Below, piece after piece: positions 16,641 to 24,566 of a DNA stretch of 34,410 nucleotides. Source of the DNA: Bacteroidales bacterium (GTDB taxonomy: Bacteria; Bacteroidota; Bacteroidia; Bacteroidales; P3). Position 1 is the stretch's first letter. Each line of letters opens with the position of its first letter. The position numbers and the translations under genes were made by a program. The stretch is taken from assembly GCA_017454015.1 (NCBI GenBank), contig JAFTDW010000045.1, positions 1 to 34,410 on the forward strand, given 5' to 3'. Below the pieces are notes generated by a model. The model did no database searches. It was not told the origin of the DNA and saw only the letters and a program-made list of their open reading frames with translations.

Positions 16641-17102
16641 ATGGAAACAAAGAAAGAACTCACAGTCTCCGCCATCGAGAATGGCACCGTCATAGACCAT
16701 ATCCCCACCCAAGCCCTTTTCCAGGTCATACATATTCTGGGGCTCGAAGAATATAAAGAAGAGGTACTCATTGGCAACAACCTCGACAGCAAGAAACTCG
16801 AACACAAAGGCATAATCAAAATCAAAAACAAACACTTCACCAAGGACGAGATAAGCCGCATAGCCCTTGTGGCACCCTATGCCACCATCATCAACATCAA
16901 GGACTATACCGTCGTGGAGAAATTCCAGACCGAGGTGCCGAGCCACATAGAGCGTTTTGTTAAATGCGCCAACCCCAAGTGCATAACCAACGCCGAGAAA
17001 GTGCCAACCTCATTCGACGTGGTCGACAAAGTCAACCTCAAACTAAAATGCCATTACTGCGAGAAATTCACCACCCAGGAAACCCTTGCCTTCATCAAAT
17101 AA
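16641..17102 (+). CDS. pyrI: Aspartate carbamoyltransferase regulatory chain
   Basis: 153-residue allosteric subunit that binds nucleotides and bridges catalytic trimers. The N-terminal allosteric domain has IENGTVIDHIPTQALF, and the C-terminal zinc domain carries four cysteines in the expected pattern (KCANPKC, then KCHYC). It pairs with pyrB immediately upstream. The array at 16593-16631 sits where initiation would be controlled, so it might set the pyrB:pyrI ratio; that is inference. Confidence 0.96.
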   Translation: METKKELTVSAIENGTVIDHIPTQALFQVIHILGLEEYKEEVLIGNNLDSKKLEHKGIIKIKNKHFTKDEISRIALVAPYATIINIKDYTVVEKFQTEVPSHIERFVKCANPKCITNAEKVPTSFDVVDKVNLKLKCHYCEKFTTQETLAFIK

Positions 17103-17138
17103 CCACAAAACCTTATAACCCTATAACCTTGTAAACTT
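17101..17138. repeat. AACCTTAT-like array before the 17149 membrane gene
   Basis: Units AAAACCTTATAACCCTATAACC and close variants lie between the pyrI stop and the ATG at 17149. This is the third array of its kind adjacent to a start codon in the window. Confidence 0.7.
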
Positions 17139-17148
17139 ATTGACACAA

Positions 17149-17598
17149 ATGAAGCGACACTTAGTACGGTACTTCATCACCATGTTCATAGTCACGGCCA
17201 TATTGATGGTTGTAGCCATGTTTTTCTACAATAAGATGCTTTCAATAGATGGCCGCCACTACAACTTCCTGCCCATATCGGTCGGCTATTTTGCTGTCAT
17301 CACCTCATTGGTGCATCTGGTGTTGGTGCGCAGTATCTACAAAGAACCACGGCTCTTTGTGCGTAACTTTCTCTTCATCACCGTAGCATACCTGCTCGTC
17401 AACCTCTTCGCCATACTGCTCTTTGTATTCACCCACATGGACGACATCACGGCGGCCAAGTACTTCATCCTCACCTTCCTTGTCCTGTACCTCTGTTACT
17501 TGATACTCGAAGCGGTAACACTGAGCATCTTTGTCCTACACCAGCGCCGCGAAGAAAAACGCAAGCTCGAACAAGCCGACCAAGCCTCCGAAGTGTAG
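17149..17598 (+). CDS. Small four-helix inner-membrane protein, unknown function
   Basis: 149 residues from ATG 17149; a TTG three codons upstream is also in frame but less likely. Four hydrophobic segments lie near residues 9-28, 43-62, 72-96 and 104-130, followed by a charged cytoplasmic tail (HQRREEKRKLEQ). No motif is recognised. It lies 46 bp after pyrI, probably at the end of the pyrBI transcript, since a perfect hairpin follows its stop by 43 bp. A role linked to pyrimidine metabolism is not shown by the sequence. Confidence 0.8.
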   Translation: MKRHLVRYFITMFIVTAILMVVAMFFYNKMLSIDGRHYNFLPISVGYFAVITSLVHLVLVRSIYKEPRLFVRNFLFITVAYLLVNLFAILLFVFTHMDDITAAKYFILTFLVLYLCYLILEAVTLSIFVLHQRREEKRKLEQADQASEV

Positions 17599-17641
17599 CG
17601 TGTCTCCAGAATAATTAGGTGAAGAATTCGAGTGACCTCTA

Positions 17642-17666
17642 AAATGCGTCTCTCCGAGACGCATTT
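17642..17666 (+). terminator. Perfect stem-loop, probable terminator of the pyrBI cluster
   Basis: AAATGCGTCTC, loop TCC, then GAGACGCATTT: an 11-bp perfect stem, 43 bp after the last stop. Its inner word CTCTCCGAG recurs in the hairpin at 18138. Confidence 0.6.
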
Positions 17667-17722
17667 GTCTATTGTCATGAGACCTCACACCAACGTGTGG
17701 AGTCTCGCTCAACAAGTTCGTG

Positions 17723-17763
17723 GGCCTCAGCAATTGAGAGATTGCCCCTTGGGGCAATTTTCT
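17723..17763 (+). repeat. R4 unit: conserved 18-mer plus hairpin
   Basis: GGCCTCAGCAATTGAGAG (17723-17740) is followed at once by the perfect stem ATTGCCCC/GGGGCAAT (17741-17758) and a T-run. The 18-mer recurs with one change at 18119, where it is followed by a different but equally well-paired stem. Confidence 0.65.
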
Positions 17764-18078
17764 AAACCATGTTATAGGTATCACATTTAGGAGGGTTCTA
17801 TTTTTTCATTGAGAGCGCCTGTTCTCCGCTGCGCTATCGAAATGCCACTGGCATTTCTTCACTCCGAGACGCATGTCATTTTTTATCCCAAATTGGTCAT
17901 TAGGGTGTGTATTCAACCAAAATAATGCAATTTCACCAATCTCTAATGACCTTTATTAGAAAAGTCGTGCTGTAACTTATATGTTTTCTTTAAGTTGCAC
18001 CATTTGTTAAAAAATGGCTAATTCTAACGACCGATTTGGGTTTATCTTGTTGCCCCACACTGCGCTACGCTTGTGCGG

Positions 18079-18122
18079 GGTTATTCGCTATCCGTGTTTT
18101 TATTTCATAGGTGCTCATGGCC
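18079..18122 (-). repeat. R3 element, single inverted copy
   Basis: GGTTATTCGCTATCC, then TTTTTATTTCATAGGTGC and TCATGGCC: nearly the full 44-bp element, in the same orientation as at 3348. Its right end overlaps the start of an R4 unit. Confidence 0.75.
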
Positions 18123-18160
18123 TAAGCAATTGAGAGTTAGCCTCTCCGAGGCTATTTTTT
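18119..18160 (+). repeat. R4 unit with terminator-like hairpin
   Basis: GGCCTAAGCAATTGAGAG (18119-18136) is followed by stem TAGCCTC, loop TCC, GAGGCTA (18138-18154) and six T residues. The stem differs from that at 17741 but pairs fully. Confidence 0.65.
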
Positions 18161-18216
18161 AGAGGTCACCTTTAGTAATCATATTAGGAAAAGAATTGAG
18201 TGTTCATTTATTTTTT

Positions 18217-18247
18217 TCTGCAATTCCGCCTAAAAATCGTATCTTTG
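18217..18247 (+). promoter_or_regulatory. Bacteroidota promoter of the flavin reductase-rubredoxin gene
   Basis: A perfect -7 element TATCTTTG (TAnnTTTG) at 18240-18247 lies 19 bp after TCTG (18217-18220), a weak -33. The leader to ATG 18333 would be about 80 nt. Confidence 0.55.
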
Positions 18248-18332
18248 CAAGTTATGCCGCATCAGGCCAATTATGTGCTATGGGTGCCGTAATGGCTTGA
18301 TGTACAATGTTAAAAGTATATTTATTATATAT

Positions 18333-18950
18333 ATGATAGACAACAATGCTTTATTCAAAATAGGCTACGGCCTCTATGTGCTCGCCGTGCGCGAGGGTGA
18401 AAAGGACAATGCGTGCATCGTCAATGTGGCGCAACAAATCACCAGCGACCCTCTGCAACTGATGCTCTGTGTCAACAAGATGAACCTTACCCACGACATG
18501 CTGCTGCGCACCGCCCGCTTCAATCTCTGCGCGCTGAGCGAGGAGGCTACCATGAAGCCATTCCAGCATTTCGGATTCCAAAGCGGCCGCAACGTGAACA
18601 AGTTCGCTGAGTGCGAGAACCCGCCACGCGCGGAGAACGGCATCATATACCTGCCTAAGTTTATCAACAGCTTCATCTCGGGACAGGTTAACCGCGCCAT
18701 CGACATGAAGACACACACCATGTTCATCGCCAACGTCATGGAGAGCCGCGTGCTGACCGACGTGCCAAGCATAACCTACGCCTACTATCAGGAGCATATA
18801 AAACCCAAGAACGCGGCACCTGCCAAGACCGGAAAGCGTAAATGGGTGTGCGAGGTGTGCGGCTATGAATATGAAGGCGAAAGCCTGCCCGACGACTTCA
18901 TCTGCCCACTATGCAAGCACGGCAAGAGCGACTTCCGCGAAGTGGTGTGA
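18333..18950 (+). CDS. Flavin reductase with C-terminal rubredoxin domain
   Basis: 205 residues. Residues 1-155 form an FMN-binding split-barrel flavin reductase domain (FKIGYGLYVLAV, then CIVNVAQQITSDPLQLMLCVNK, the usual substrate/FMN loop). Residues 170-200 are a short rubredoxin with Cys 173, 176, 191 and 194 (WVCEVCGYEYEG, then CPLC). Electron transfer from reduced flavin to iron is the expected activity, as in the high-molecular-weight rubredoxins used in oxygen or NO defence by anaerobes. I chose ATG 18333 because the split-barrel fold begins there; the upstream extension to 18273 overlaps the leader. It follows pyrB-pyrI, an order that from memory is kept in Bacteroides. The gene has its own promoter. 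Confidence 0.9.
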   Translation: MIDNNALFKIGYGLYVLAVREGEKDNACIVNVAQQITSDPLQLMLCVNKMNLTHDMLLRTARFNLCALSEEATMKPFQHFGFQSGRNVNKFAECENPPRAENGIIYLPKFINSFISGQVNRAIDMKTHTMFIANVMESRVLTDVPSITYAYYQEHIKPKNAAPAKTGKRKWVCEVCGYEYEGESLPDDFICPLCKHGKSDFREVV

Positions 18951-19035
18951 GAAACCAGCGCCGCTGCATCAACTCGCAATAAAGCAATAGAATAAGTATT
19001 TGCGTAAACTAAAACAAAGAAATTAAATAAGTTCT

Positions 19036-21882
19036 ATGGAAACTGCCTCGAAATACGATCCCAAGCTGGTGGAGGAAAAATGGTATTCCTACTGGCTGGA
19101 GAAGAAAATATTCCACTCGGAACCCGACAACCGCAAGCCCTACACTGTGGTGATACCGCCTCCCAACGTCACCGGTGTGCTGCACATGGGTCACATGCTC
19201 AACAACACCATACAAGACGTGCTGGTGCGTCGCGCACGCATGATGGGACGCAACGCCTGCTGGGTGCCGGGCACCGACCATGCAAGCATAGCCACCGAGG
19301 CCAAGGTCGTCAACATGCTCAAAGAGAAAGGTATCGACAAGCGCGACATTGGACGCGACGAGTTTATGAAACATGCGTGGCAGTGGAAAGAGGAGCATGG
19401 CGGCATGATACTTAAACAGCTGCGCAAGCTCGGCGCCAGCTGTGACTGGGACCGCACGGCTTTCACCATGGACGATGTACGCTACGAGAGCGTCATAAAA
19501 GTGTTCTGCGACCTCTATCGTAAAGGTCTCATATACCGCGGAGTGCGTATGGTTAACTGGGACCCCAAGGCACTTACCGCCGTGAGCGACGAGGAGGTGA
19601 TATACAAAGAGAGCCATTCCAAACTTTTTTACCTGCGCTACTATGTAGAGGGTATGACAGCCGCCGACATCCCCGTGGTAGAGGATGTGGTGAGCGGCCT
19701 TAAGGTCGACGAGGCTGGTAAGGTGTATATCGTTGTGGCAACAACCCGTCCCGAGACCATACTCGGCGACACCGCCGTGTGCGTCAACCCTAACGACCTG
19801 CGCTACAAAGGCCTCGCCGGTCACCGCGTAGTGGTCCCCGGCGTGGGACGCGCCGTGAGAATCATCGAGGACGAGTATGTAGAGATGGATTTCGGTACCG
19901 GTGCGCTCAAGGTCACTCCGGCACACGACATCAACGACTACAACCTCGGCATGAAGTACGGTCTTGAGAGCATCGACATCTTCAACGACAACGGCACCCT
20001 CAACGCCGAGGGCGGCAAATACGAAGGTCTGGACCGTTTTGTGTGCCGCAAGCAGATAATGAAAGACCTCGAGGAAGCCGCCCTTGTGGAGAAGGTGGAG
20101 GACTACACCAACAAGGTGGGCCATAGTGAGCGCACTGACGCCGTCATAGAGCCCAAGCTCAGCGCTCAGTGGTTCCTCAAGATGGAGCAGATAGCCAAGA
20201 AGGCCCTCGAAGTGGTGGAGGACGGACAGATACAGTTCCACCCCGACAAGTTCAGGAACACCTACCGCCATTGGCTTGAGAACATCAAGGACTGGTGCAT
20301 CAGCCGCCAGCTGTGGTGGGGTCAGCGCATACCGGCCTATTATGTTGAGATAGAGGGCAGGAGAGAGGTCGTAGTGGCCGAGAACCTCAACCTCGCCTAT
20401 CAAGAGGCAACAAAACGTTGGCCCAACGCTGCCCTTAAGCCGGAAGACCTCATTCAGGACGAGGATGTCCTCGACACATGGTTCAGCTCCTGGCTCTGGC
20501 CTATAAGCCTCTTCGACGGCATACGCAACCCCGACAACGACGAGATAAAGTACTACTATCCAACCGACGACCTTGTCACAGCTCCCGACATCATCTTCTT
20601 CTGGGTGGCACGCATGATTATGGCCGGCGAGGAGTACCGCGGCGAGGTGCCGTTCCGTCATGTCTATTTCACCGGCATTGTGCGCGACAAGCTGGGCCGC
20701 AAAATGAGCAAGAGCCTTGGCAACAGCCCCGACCCCATAGAACTCATGGAACGCTACGGCACCGACGGTGTGCGTATGGGCATGCTCCTCACAGCTCCCG
20801 CAGGCAACGACCTGCCTTTCGACGAGAGTATCTGCGAGCAAGGCCGCAATTTCGCCAACAAGATATGGAACGCCATGCGTCTTGTAAAGGGGTGGACAGT
20901 CTCTGACGAGGACAACCAAACCTTCGACAACGGCGTGAGCGTCGAGTGGATGGAGCAACGTATGGCTTGCCAACTCGAAGAGATAGAACGCTGCTTTGCC
21001 GACTACCGACTCAGCGAAGCCCTCATGGCTACCTACAAACTGGTGTGGGACGACTTCTGCTCCTGGTATCTTGAGATGGTCAAACCCGCCTTTGGCAAAC
21101 CTATCGACCGCGAGACCTACGAGGCTACCATTCATATCTTTGAACGTCTGATGTGCATGCTGCACCCTTTCATGCCGTTTGTCACAGAGGAAATATGGCA
21201 CCAGCTGCGCCAACGCCCCGAAGGCGCCACCATAATGCTGCAACACATGCCGCACAGCGTCTTCTACGACGAGCGCGCCTTGCTCGGCATGACGCTGGCC
21301 CAAGAGGTGATTGCCGGTGTGCGCAACATACGCAAGACCTCGGGCTTGGGACCCAAAGAGGTGCTCGACGTGTATATGCACAACGTTTCGCATAGTGAGA
21401 GCAATGTGGGCTCGAACACATTGCCGAACCAAAGAAACGTCATGAGCGAAGCGAACAACGTTTCGCATAGTGAGAGCAATGTGGGCTCGAACACAGGAAA
21501 CGTCATGAACGAAGCGAGTAAAGGTGGCGATGAGGTTACGGCAATCAACCGCTACGCCGGCATTGTCAAGAAGTTGGGCTTTGTAGAGAAGTTCGAGTAC
21601 GCGGAGCAGAAGCCCGAAGGCGCCAAGACCTTCATGGTCGGCACCATGGAATGCTGCGTGCCTGTCACGTTGAACATCGACAAGGATGCCGAGCTGCAGA
21701 AACTGGAAGCCGATCTCAAACACCAGGAAGGATTCCTTGCCGGTGTGCTCAAGAAACTTGGCAACGAGAAGTTTGTCAGCAGCGCCCCTGCACAGGTGGT
21801 GGAGCTTGAGCGTAAGAAGAAAAGCGACGCCGAGGCAAAGATAGCGGCCATCAAAGCACAAATTAGCGCACTGCAAGCCTGA
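19036..21882 (+). CDS. valS: Valyl-tRNA synthetase with an in-frame repeat insertion
   Basis: Class I aminoacyl-tRNA synthetase charging tRNA-Val. The HIGH motif is HMGH (50-53) within [13 protein letters not shown], and KMSKS lies at 556-560. The editing domain carries TTRPET, and the anticodon-binding domain and C-terminal coiled coil ([15 protein letters not shown] to the end) are present. Of 948 residues, 783-828 are two tandem R2 units ([13 protein letters not shown]..), 25 and 21 residues long, inserted between the strand ending LDVYM and the segment [14 protein letters not shown]. The second unit lacks four codons, keeping frame. Removing the insert leaves about 900 residues, near the usual size. 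The insertion lies after the catalytic core, so function is probably kept. It overlaps folC by one base. Confidence 0.96.
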   Translation: METASKYDPKLVEEKWYSYWLEKKIFHSEPDNRKPYTVVIPPPNVTGVLHMGHMLNNTIQDVLVRRARMMGRNACWVPGTDHASIATEAKVVNMLKEKGIDKRDIGRDEFMKHAWQWKEEHGGMILKQLRKLGASCDWDRTAFTMDDVRYESVIKVFCDLYRKGLIYRGVRMVNWDPKALTAVSDEEVIYKESHSKLFYLRYYVEGMTAADIPVVEDVVSGLKVDEAGKVYIVVATTRPETILGDTAVCVNPNDLRYKGLAGHRVVVPGVGRAVRIIEDEYVEMDFGTGALKVTPAHDINDYNLGMKYGLESIDIFNDNGTLNAEGGKYEGLDRFVCRKQIMKDLEEAALVEKVEDYTNKVGHSERTDAVIEPKLSAQWFLKMEQIAKKALEVVEDGQIQFHPDKFRNTYRHWLENIKDWCISRQLWWGQRIPAYYVEIEGRREVVVAENLNLAYQEATKRWPNAALKPEDLIQDEDVLDTWFSSWLWPISLFDGIRNPDNDEIKYYYPTDDLVTAPDIIFFWVARMIMAGEEYRGEVPFRHVYFTGIVRDKLGRKMSKSLGNSPDPIELMERYGTDGVRMGMLLTAPAGNDLPFDESICEQGRNFANKIWNAMRLVKGWTVSDEDNQTFDNGVSVEWMEQRMACQLEEIERCFADYRLSEALMATYKLVWDDFCSWYLEMVKPAFGKPIDRETYEATIHIFERLMCMLHPFMPFVTEEIWHQLRQRPEGATIMLQHMPHSVFYDERALLGMTLAQEVIAGVRNIRKTSGLGPKEVLDVYMHNVSHSESNVGSNTLPNQRNVMSEANNVSHSESNVGSNTGNVMNEASKGGDEVTAINRYAGIVKKLGFVEKFEYAEQKPEGAKTFMVGTMECCVPVTLNIDKDAELQKLEADLKHQEGFLAGVLKKLGNEKFVSSAPAQVVELERKKKSDAEAKIAAIKAQISALQA
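21382..21519 (+). repeat. R2 interspersed element, two tandem units inside valS
   Basis: Units start with AACGTTTCGCATAGTGAGAG at 21382 and 21457, a spacing of 75 bp (25 codons). The second unit is 63 bp, 12 bp shorter. Each contains the hairpin GAGCaatgtggGCTC, and a GAAACG/CGTTTC inverted pair joins the units. The words AACGTTT and CATGAG are shared with R1, suggesting a related element. Confidence 0.85.
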
Positions 21883-23237
21883 TGACCTACACAGAGGCTA
21901 CCGAGCTGCTTTTCAACAGCCTGCCTATGTACCAGCGAGTCGGGGCGGCGGCCTACAAAGCCAACCTCGACAATACCGAGGCTCTCATGCAGTGGCTCGG
22001 CCATCCAGAGCGGCAGCTCCGCTGCATCCATGTGGCAGGCACCAACGGCAAAGGGTCTGTGTCGCACATGCTGGCTTCCATACTCATGAAAGCGGGCTGC
22101 AAGGTGGGACTCTACACCTCGCCGCACCTCGTCGACTTCCGCGAGCGTATCCGTGTCGACGGCGTGATGATTGAACCCGACGAGGTGGTCCGTTTCGTGG
22201 AGCAATGGTGGCAGCCCATGCGCGAACGCGGACTCTCCTTCTTTGAGATGACCGTAGGCCTGGCTTTCGACTATTTCGTGCGTCAGCATGTAGACATTGC
22301 TGTCATTGAGGTTGGTATGGGCGGACGGCTCGACTCCACCAATGTCGTCGCCCCCGACCTGAGTGTCATTACCAATATTGGGCTGGACCACACACAGTTC
22401 CTCGGCAAGACCCTCCCCGCCATTGCCGGTGAGAAAGCCGGCATCATCAAGCAGGGGGTACCCGTGGTAATAGGCGAGACTCATCCCGAGACGTGCGCCG
22501 TCTTCGCAGCCAAGGCTGCGGAGTGCCACTCCGACATACTCTTTGCCGACCAGCATTACAGCGTTTCATGCAAGTTGCCCGAAGGCGGTCTTGTCGACCC
22601 GGCAGAATCGACAGTGCTGAGGTTCGACGCCGAGCATGATGGCATGCCAGTCATGCGCAACTGCACCTGCAGCCTTGCCGGAGCCTACCAAAAGAAAAAC
22701 ATCGCCACGGTGCTTGCCGCCATCGATGTTTTACGTTCTTGCTCATCCGACAAATTCTACCAGTGCGTTGGGCAGAGCGAAGTGGAAGAGGGTATCCGCG
22801 ACGTGGTACAGTCTACCGGACTGCATGGCCGTTGGCAGCTGCTGCGCACCAACCCCACAGTGATATGCGAGACAGCTCACAATGTTGACGGCATAACGGT
22901 GATGCTCCAGAAACTGGGCACGTTGCGCTATGACCGTCTACACCTTGTCTATGGCTGTGTCAACGACAAAGACTACACCTCCATACTTAGGCTACTGCCA
23001 CACAAGAGCGCAGACTTTCCTCACGAAGTGCTCTACTACTACACCCGCCCGTCGGTGCCAAGAGGTCTCGACCAAGACCAGCTTGCGGAGACCGCACACA
23101 CCCTCGGAATGAGAGGCGACGCCTTCCCGACAGTTGACGCAGCCCTGCAAGCCGCCATACCCAACGCGCAAAAAAACGACCTGATACTGGTCACCGGCAG
23201 CATATTCCTCATCGCCGATGCCCTTGGTATTAACTAA
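21882..23237 (+). CDS. folC: Folylpolyglutamate synthase / dihydrofolate synthase
   Basis: Mur-ligase-fold enzyme adding glutamates to folates (and to dihydropteroate in bifunctional members). The ATP loop is AGTNGKGSVSHML (from residue 52), followed by YTSPHLVDFRERI, the metal/ATP segment EVGMGGRLDSTNVV, then TNIGLDHTQFLG and GEKAGIIK. The C-terminal domain has the CETAHNVDG motif. 451 residues is normal. The ATG at 21882 shares one base with the valS stop, so the two are cotranscribed. A weak GTGCA/TGCAC stem follows the stop. It converges with the minus-strand gene ending at 23264. Confidence 0.95.
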   Translation: MTYTEATELLFNSLPMYQRVGAAAYKANLDNTEALMQWLGHPERQLRCIHVAGTNGKGSVSHMLASILMKAGCKVGLYTSPHLVDFRERIRVDGVMIEPDEVVRFVEQWWQPMRERGLSFFEMTVGLAFDYFVRQHVDIAVIEVGMGGRLDSTNVVAPDLSVITNIGLDHTQFLGKTLPAIAGEKAGIIKQGVPVVIGETHPETCAVFAAKAAECHSDILFADQHYSVSCKLPEGGLVDPAESTVLRFDAEHDGMPVMRNCTCSLAGAYQKKNIATVLAAIDVLRSCSSDKFYQCVGQSEVEEGIRDVVQSTGLHGRWQLLRTNPTVICETAHNVDGITVMLQKLGTLRYDRLHLVYGCVNDKDYTSILRLLPHKSADFPHEVLYYYTRPSVPRGLDQDQLAETAHTLGMRGDAFPTVDAALQAAIPNAQKNDLILVTGSIFLIADALGIN

Positions 23238-23263
23238 CGTGCATAACGGTGCACCTGTATACG

Positions 23264-23755
23264 CTATTTTCTTGTTGTAGAGGAGCCTTTGTAGTGACCG
23301 TTTGCGTCGTAATACTTAGTTGTTGTTGTGTTGCCGATGGTGGTAGTCTTTTCGGAGCCTTGCTTGTGGCCGTCGGTGCCGTAGTAGGTGGTGCTGCTGG
23401 TATTGCCGCTAGTGGTGGTTTTTGCGGTGCCTTGCTTATGGCCGTCGGTGCCGTAGTAGGTGGTATTGCTTGTGTTGCCCGAAGTGGTGGTGGTTGAACG
23501 GCCAGCCTGCTGGCTGTTGGTGCCGTAGCAGGTTGTACTGCTTGTGTTGCCCGAGGTGGTGGTGGTCGAGCGGCCAGTCTGCTGGCTGTTGGTGCCGTAG
23601 TAGGTGGTGTTGCTACGGTTGCCCGAGGTGGTGGTGGTCGAGCGGCCTGTCTGTTGGCTGTTGCTGCCGCGGTAGGTGGAATTGACCTGTGCCATCAAAG
23701 CGGTGGAAAAGGCCATCGCTGCCAAAAGAACGAGTGTTTTCTTTGTTTTCATCAT
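23264..23755 (-). CDS. Small secreted protein of 24-residue tandem repeats
   Basis: 163 residues: signal peptide (LVLLAAMAFSTALMAQ), then about five and a half tandem 24-residue units. An early unit reads YYGTNSQQTGRSTTTTSGN; later units change to YYGTDGHKQG; the last is truncated at YYDANGHYKGSS. Each unit combines an aromatic-Gly-Thr turn with a run of threonines and a Ser-Gly-Asn turn, so a secreted, low-complexity, repetitive beta structure is likely. The DNA period is 72 bp. Units 1-3 and 4-5 form two subtypes, pointing to recent duplications. It has its own promoter and stands at the end of a minus-strand group. No function is assigned; a surface or matrix role is speculation. Confidence 0.8.
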   Translation of the reverse strand: MMKTKKTLVLLAAMAFSTALMAQVNSTYRGSNSQQTGRSTTTTSGNRSNTTYYGTNSQQTGRSTTTTSGNTSSTTCYGTNSQQAGRSTTTTSGNTSNTTYYGTDGHKQGTAKTTTSGNTSSTTYYGTDGHKQGSEKTTTIGNTTTTKYYDANGHYKGSSTTRK

Positions 23756-23814
23756 AGTGTGTCGCCTGTTATAAACCGTCGGCCCGTCGGCTTAAAATGT
23801 TTTGAATTCATTTG

Positions 23815-23846
23815 CAAAGTTACAAAAAATCCGCGACATAAGCAAC
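23815..23846 (-). promoter_or_regulatory. Bacteroidota promoter of the repeat-protein gene
   Basis: On the minus strand a perfect -7 element TAACTTTG (23822-23815) lies 20 bp after GTTG (23846-23843). The leader to the ATG at 23755 would be about 55 nt. Confidence 0.55.
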
Positions 23847-23877
23847 AGCCATTGAAAAAATAATGATAGGTTGTCGC

Positions 23878-24501
23878 TTAATAGCCTTTGGCTTTTTTGA
23901 TTTCTTTCGACCAGATATACAGGTCTATATCGCGGTATTTGTATTTGTCGGCTATGTCGTGTGCCTGCATGAAGCGGTTGTACATCTTTATATACTCGGC
24001 GGGGTTTCTCAATACCTTGTCGTCGAATGCCTCAATGCCGCCATACTGGTGCTCGTCGTATTCGGGTGCAAGGTCGCCTTTTTTATAGAGATCCTTGAAG
24101 TACATGGCCACATATCTGTCGTAAATGGGGAAAGCTTGGGGGTTGTGCATGGCGCAGTATTTGGTGGCGAAGCTGTACTGCTTGTTGCCGGTTACAGGCT
24201 GTATGGCCTCTACTATAAGGTCAACGGCTTCGGGGTCGCCTGACGCGATGAGTTTGTCGAGGCTCTTTATTGTGCGTACCTGCTTGGCTACTTTGGCATT
24301 AGGATAAGCGTGGGTTTTGTAGTGTGTGTTGAGCAGACGCACTTTCTCTGTTACCACATCTTCTTTGTTGTTGCCGGGGTTTTGCTCGAAGTACTTCCAT
24401 ACCGTGGGCTCGTCGTACTGTTTGTACCAGCATTCTTTTGGTAATGCTTTCAAAACCTTGTCAATGTCGTTGACTTTTGATTTCATGTTGTTGTTTTTCA
24501 T
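23878..24501 (-). CDS. Uncharacterised 207-residue cytosolic protein
   Basis: No signal peptide or membrane helix. It begins with a charged, helical N-terminus (VNDIDKVLKALPKECWYKQYDE) and has a conserved-looking core SFATKYCAMHNPQAFPIYDRYV near residues 113-134, where K..P..D spacing faintly recalls the helix-hairpin-helix/Gly-Pro-Asp region of DNA glycosylases. I cannot confirm that family. The C-terminus is Tyr/Lys rich (DLYIWSKEIKKAKGY). Stop to the next minus-strand promoter is short. The start is at 24501 (another ATG lies five codons later), 65 bp after the fimbrillin-like gene on the same strand, so they may share a transcript. Hypothetical. Confidence 0.8.
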   Translation of the reverse strand: MKNNNMKSKVNDIDKVLKALPKECWYKQYDEPTVWKYFEQNPGNNKEDVVTEKVRLLNTHYKTHAYPNAKVAKQVRTIKSLDKLIASGDPEAVDLIVEAIQPVTGNKQYSFATKYCAMHNPQAFPIYDRYVAMYFKDLYKKGDLAPEYDEHQYGGIEAFDDKVLRNPAEYIKMYNRFMQAHDIADKYKYRDIDLYIWSKEIKKAKGY

Positions 24502-24566
24502 GACTGTTTGATTTTTGATTGTTGTTATTAATGGTTTGTTTGAATTATTCCAACGGAGTGTTTATG

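Larger units (their letters stand above)
17599..18239. other. Repeat-rich non-coding island between the pyrBI cluster and the flavin reductase gene
   Basis: About 640 bp without a convincing gene. It holds a perfect hairpin (17642-17666), R5-like words at 17614, 17771, 18164 and 18183, and two R4 units (17723, 18119). It also has a palindrome GAAATGCCAcTGGCATTTC (17839-17857), a wide inverted repeat GGTCATTAG/CTAATGACC (17895-17903 with 17943-17951), a CCCCACAC..GTGCGGGG hairpin just before the R3 copy, and that R3 copy at 18079-18122. The outer words GTGACCTCTA (17631) and TAGAGGTCAC (18160) are inverted copies. Confidence 0.7.

Noticed and set aside
19009-21876. Very long open frame antisense to valS
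   Set aside because: It mirrors valS codon bias and encodes no recognisable domain; valS itself is certain. The same applies to the long antisense frames over the acyl-CoA synthetase (26553-28637) and pepD (28860-30254).
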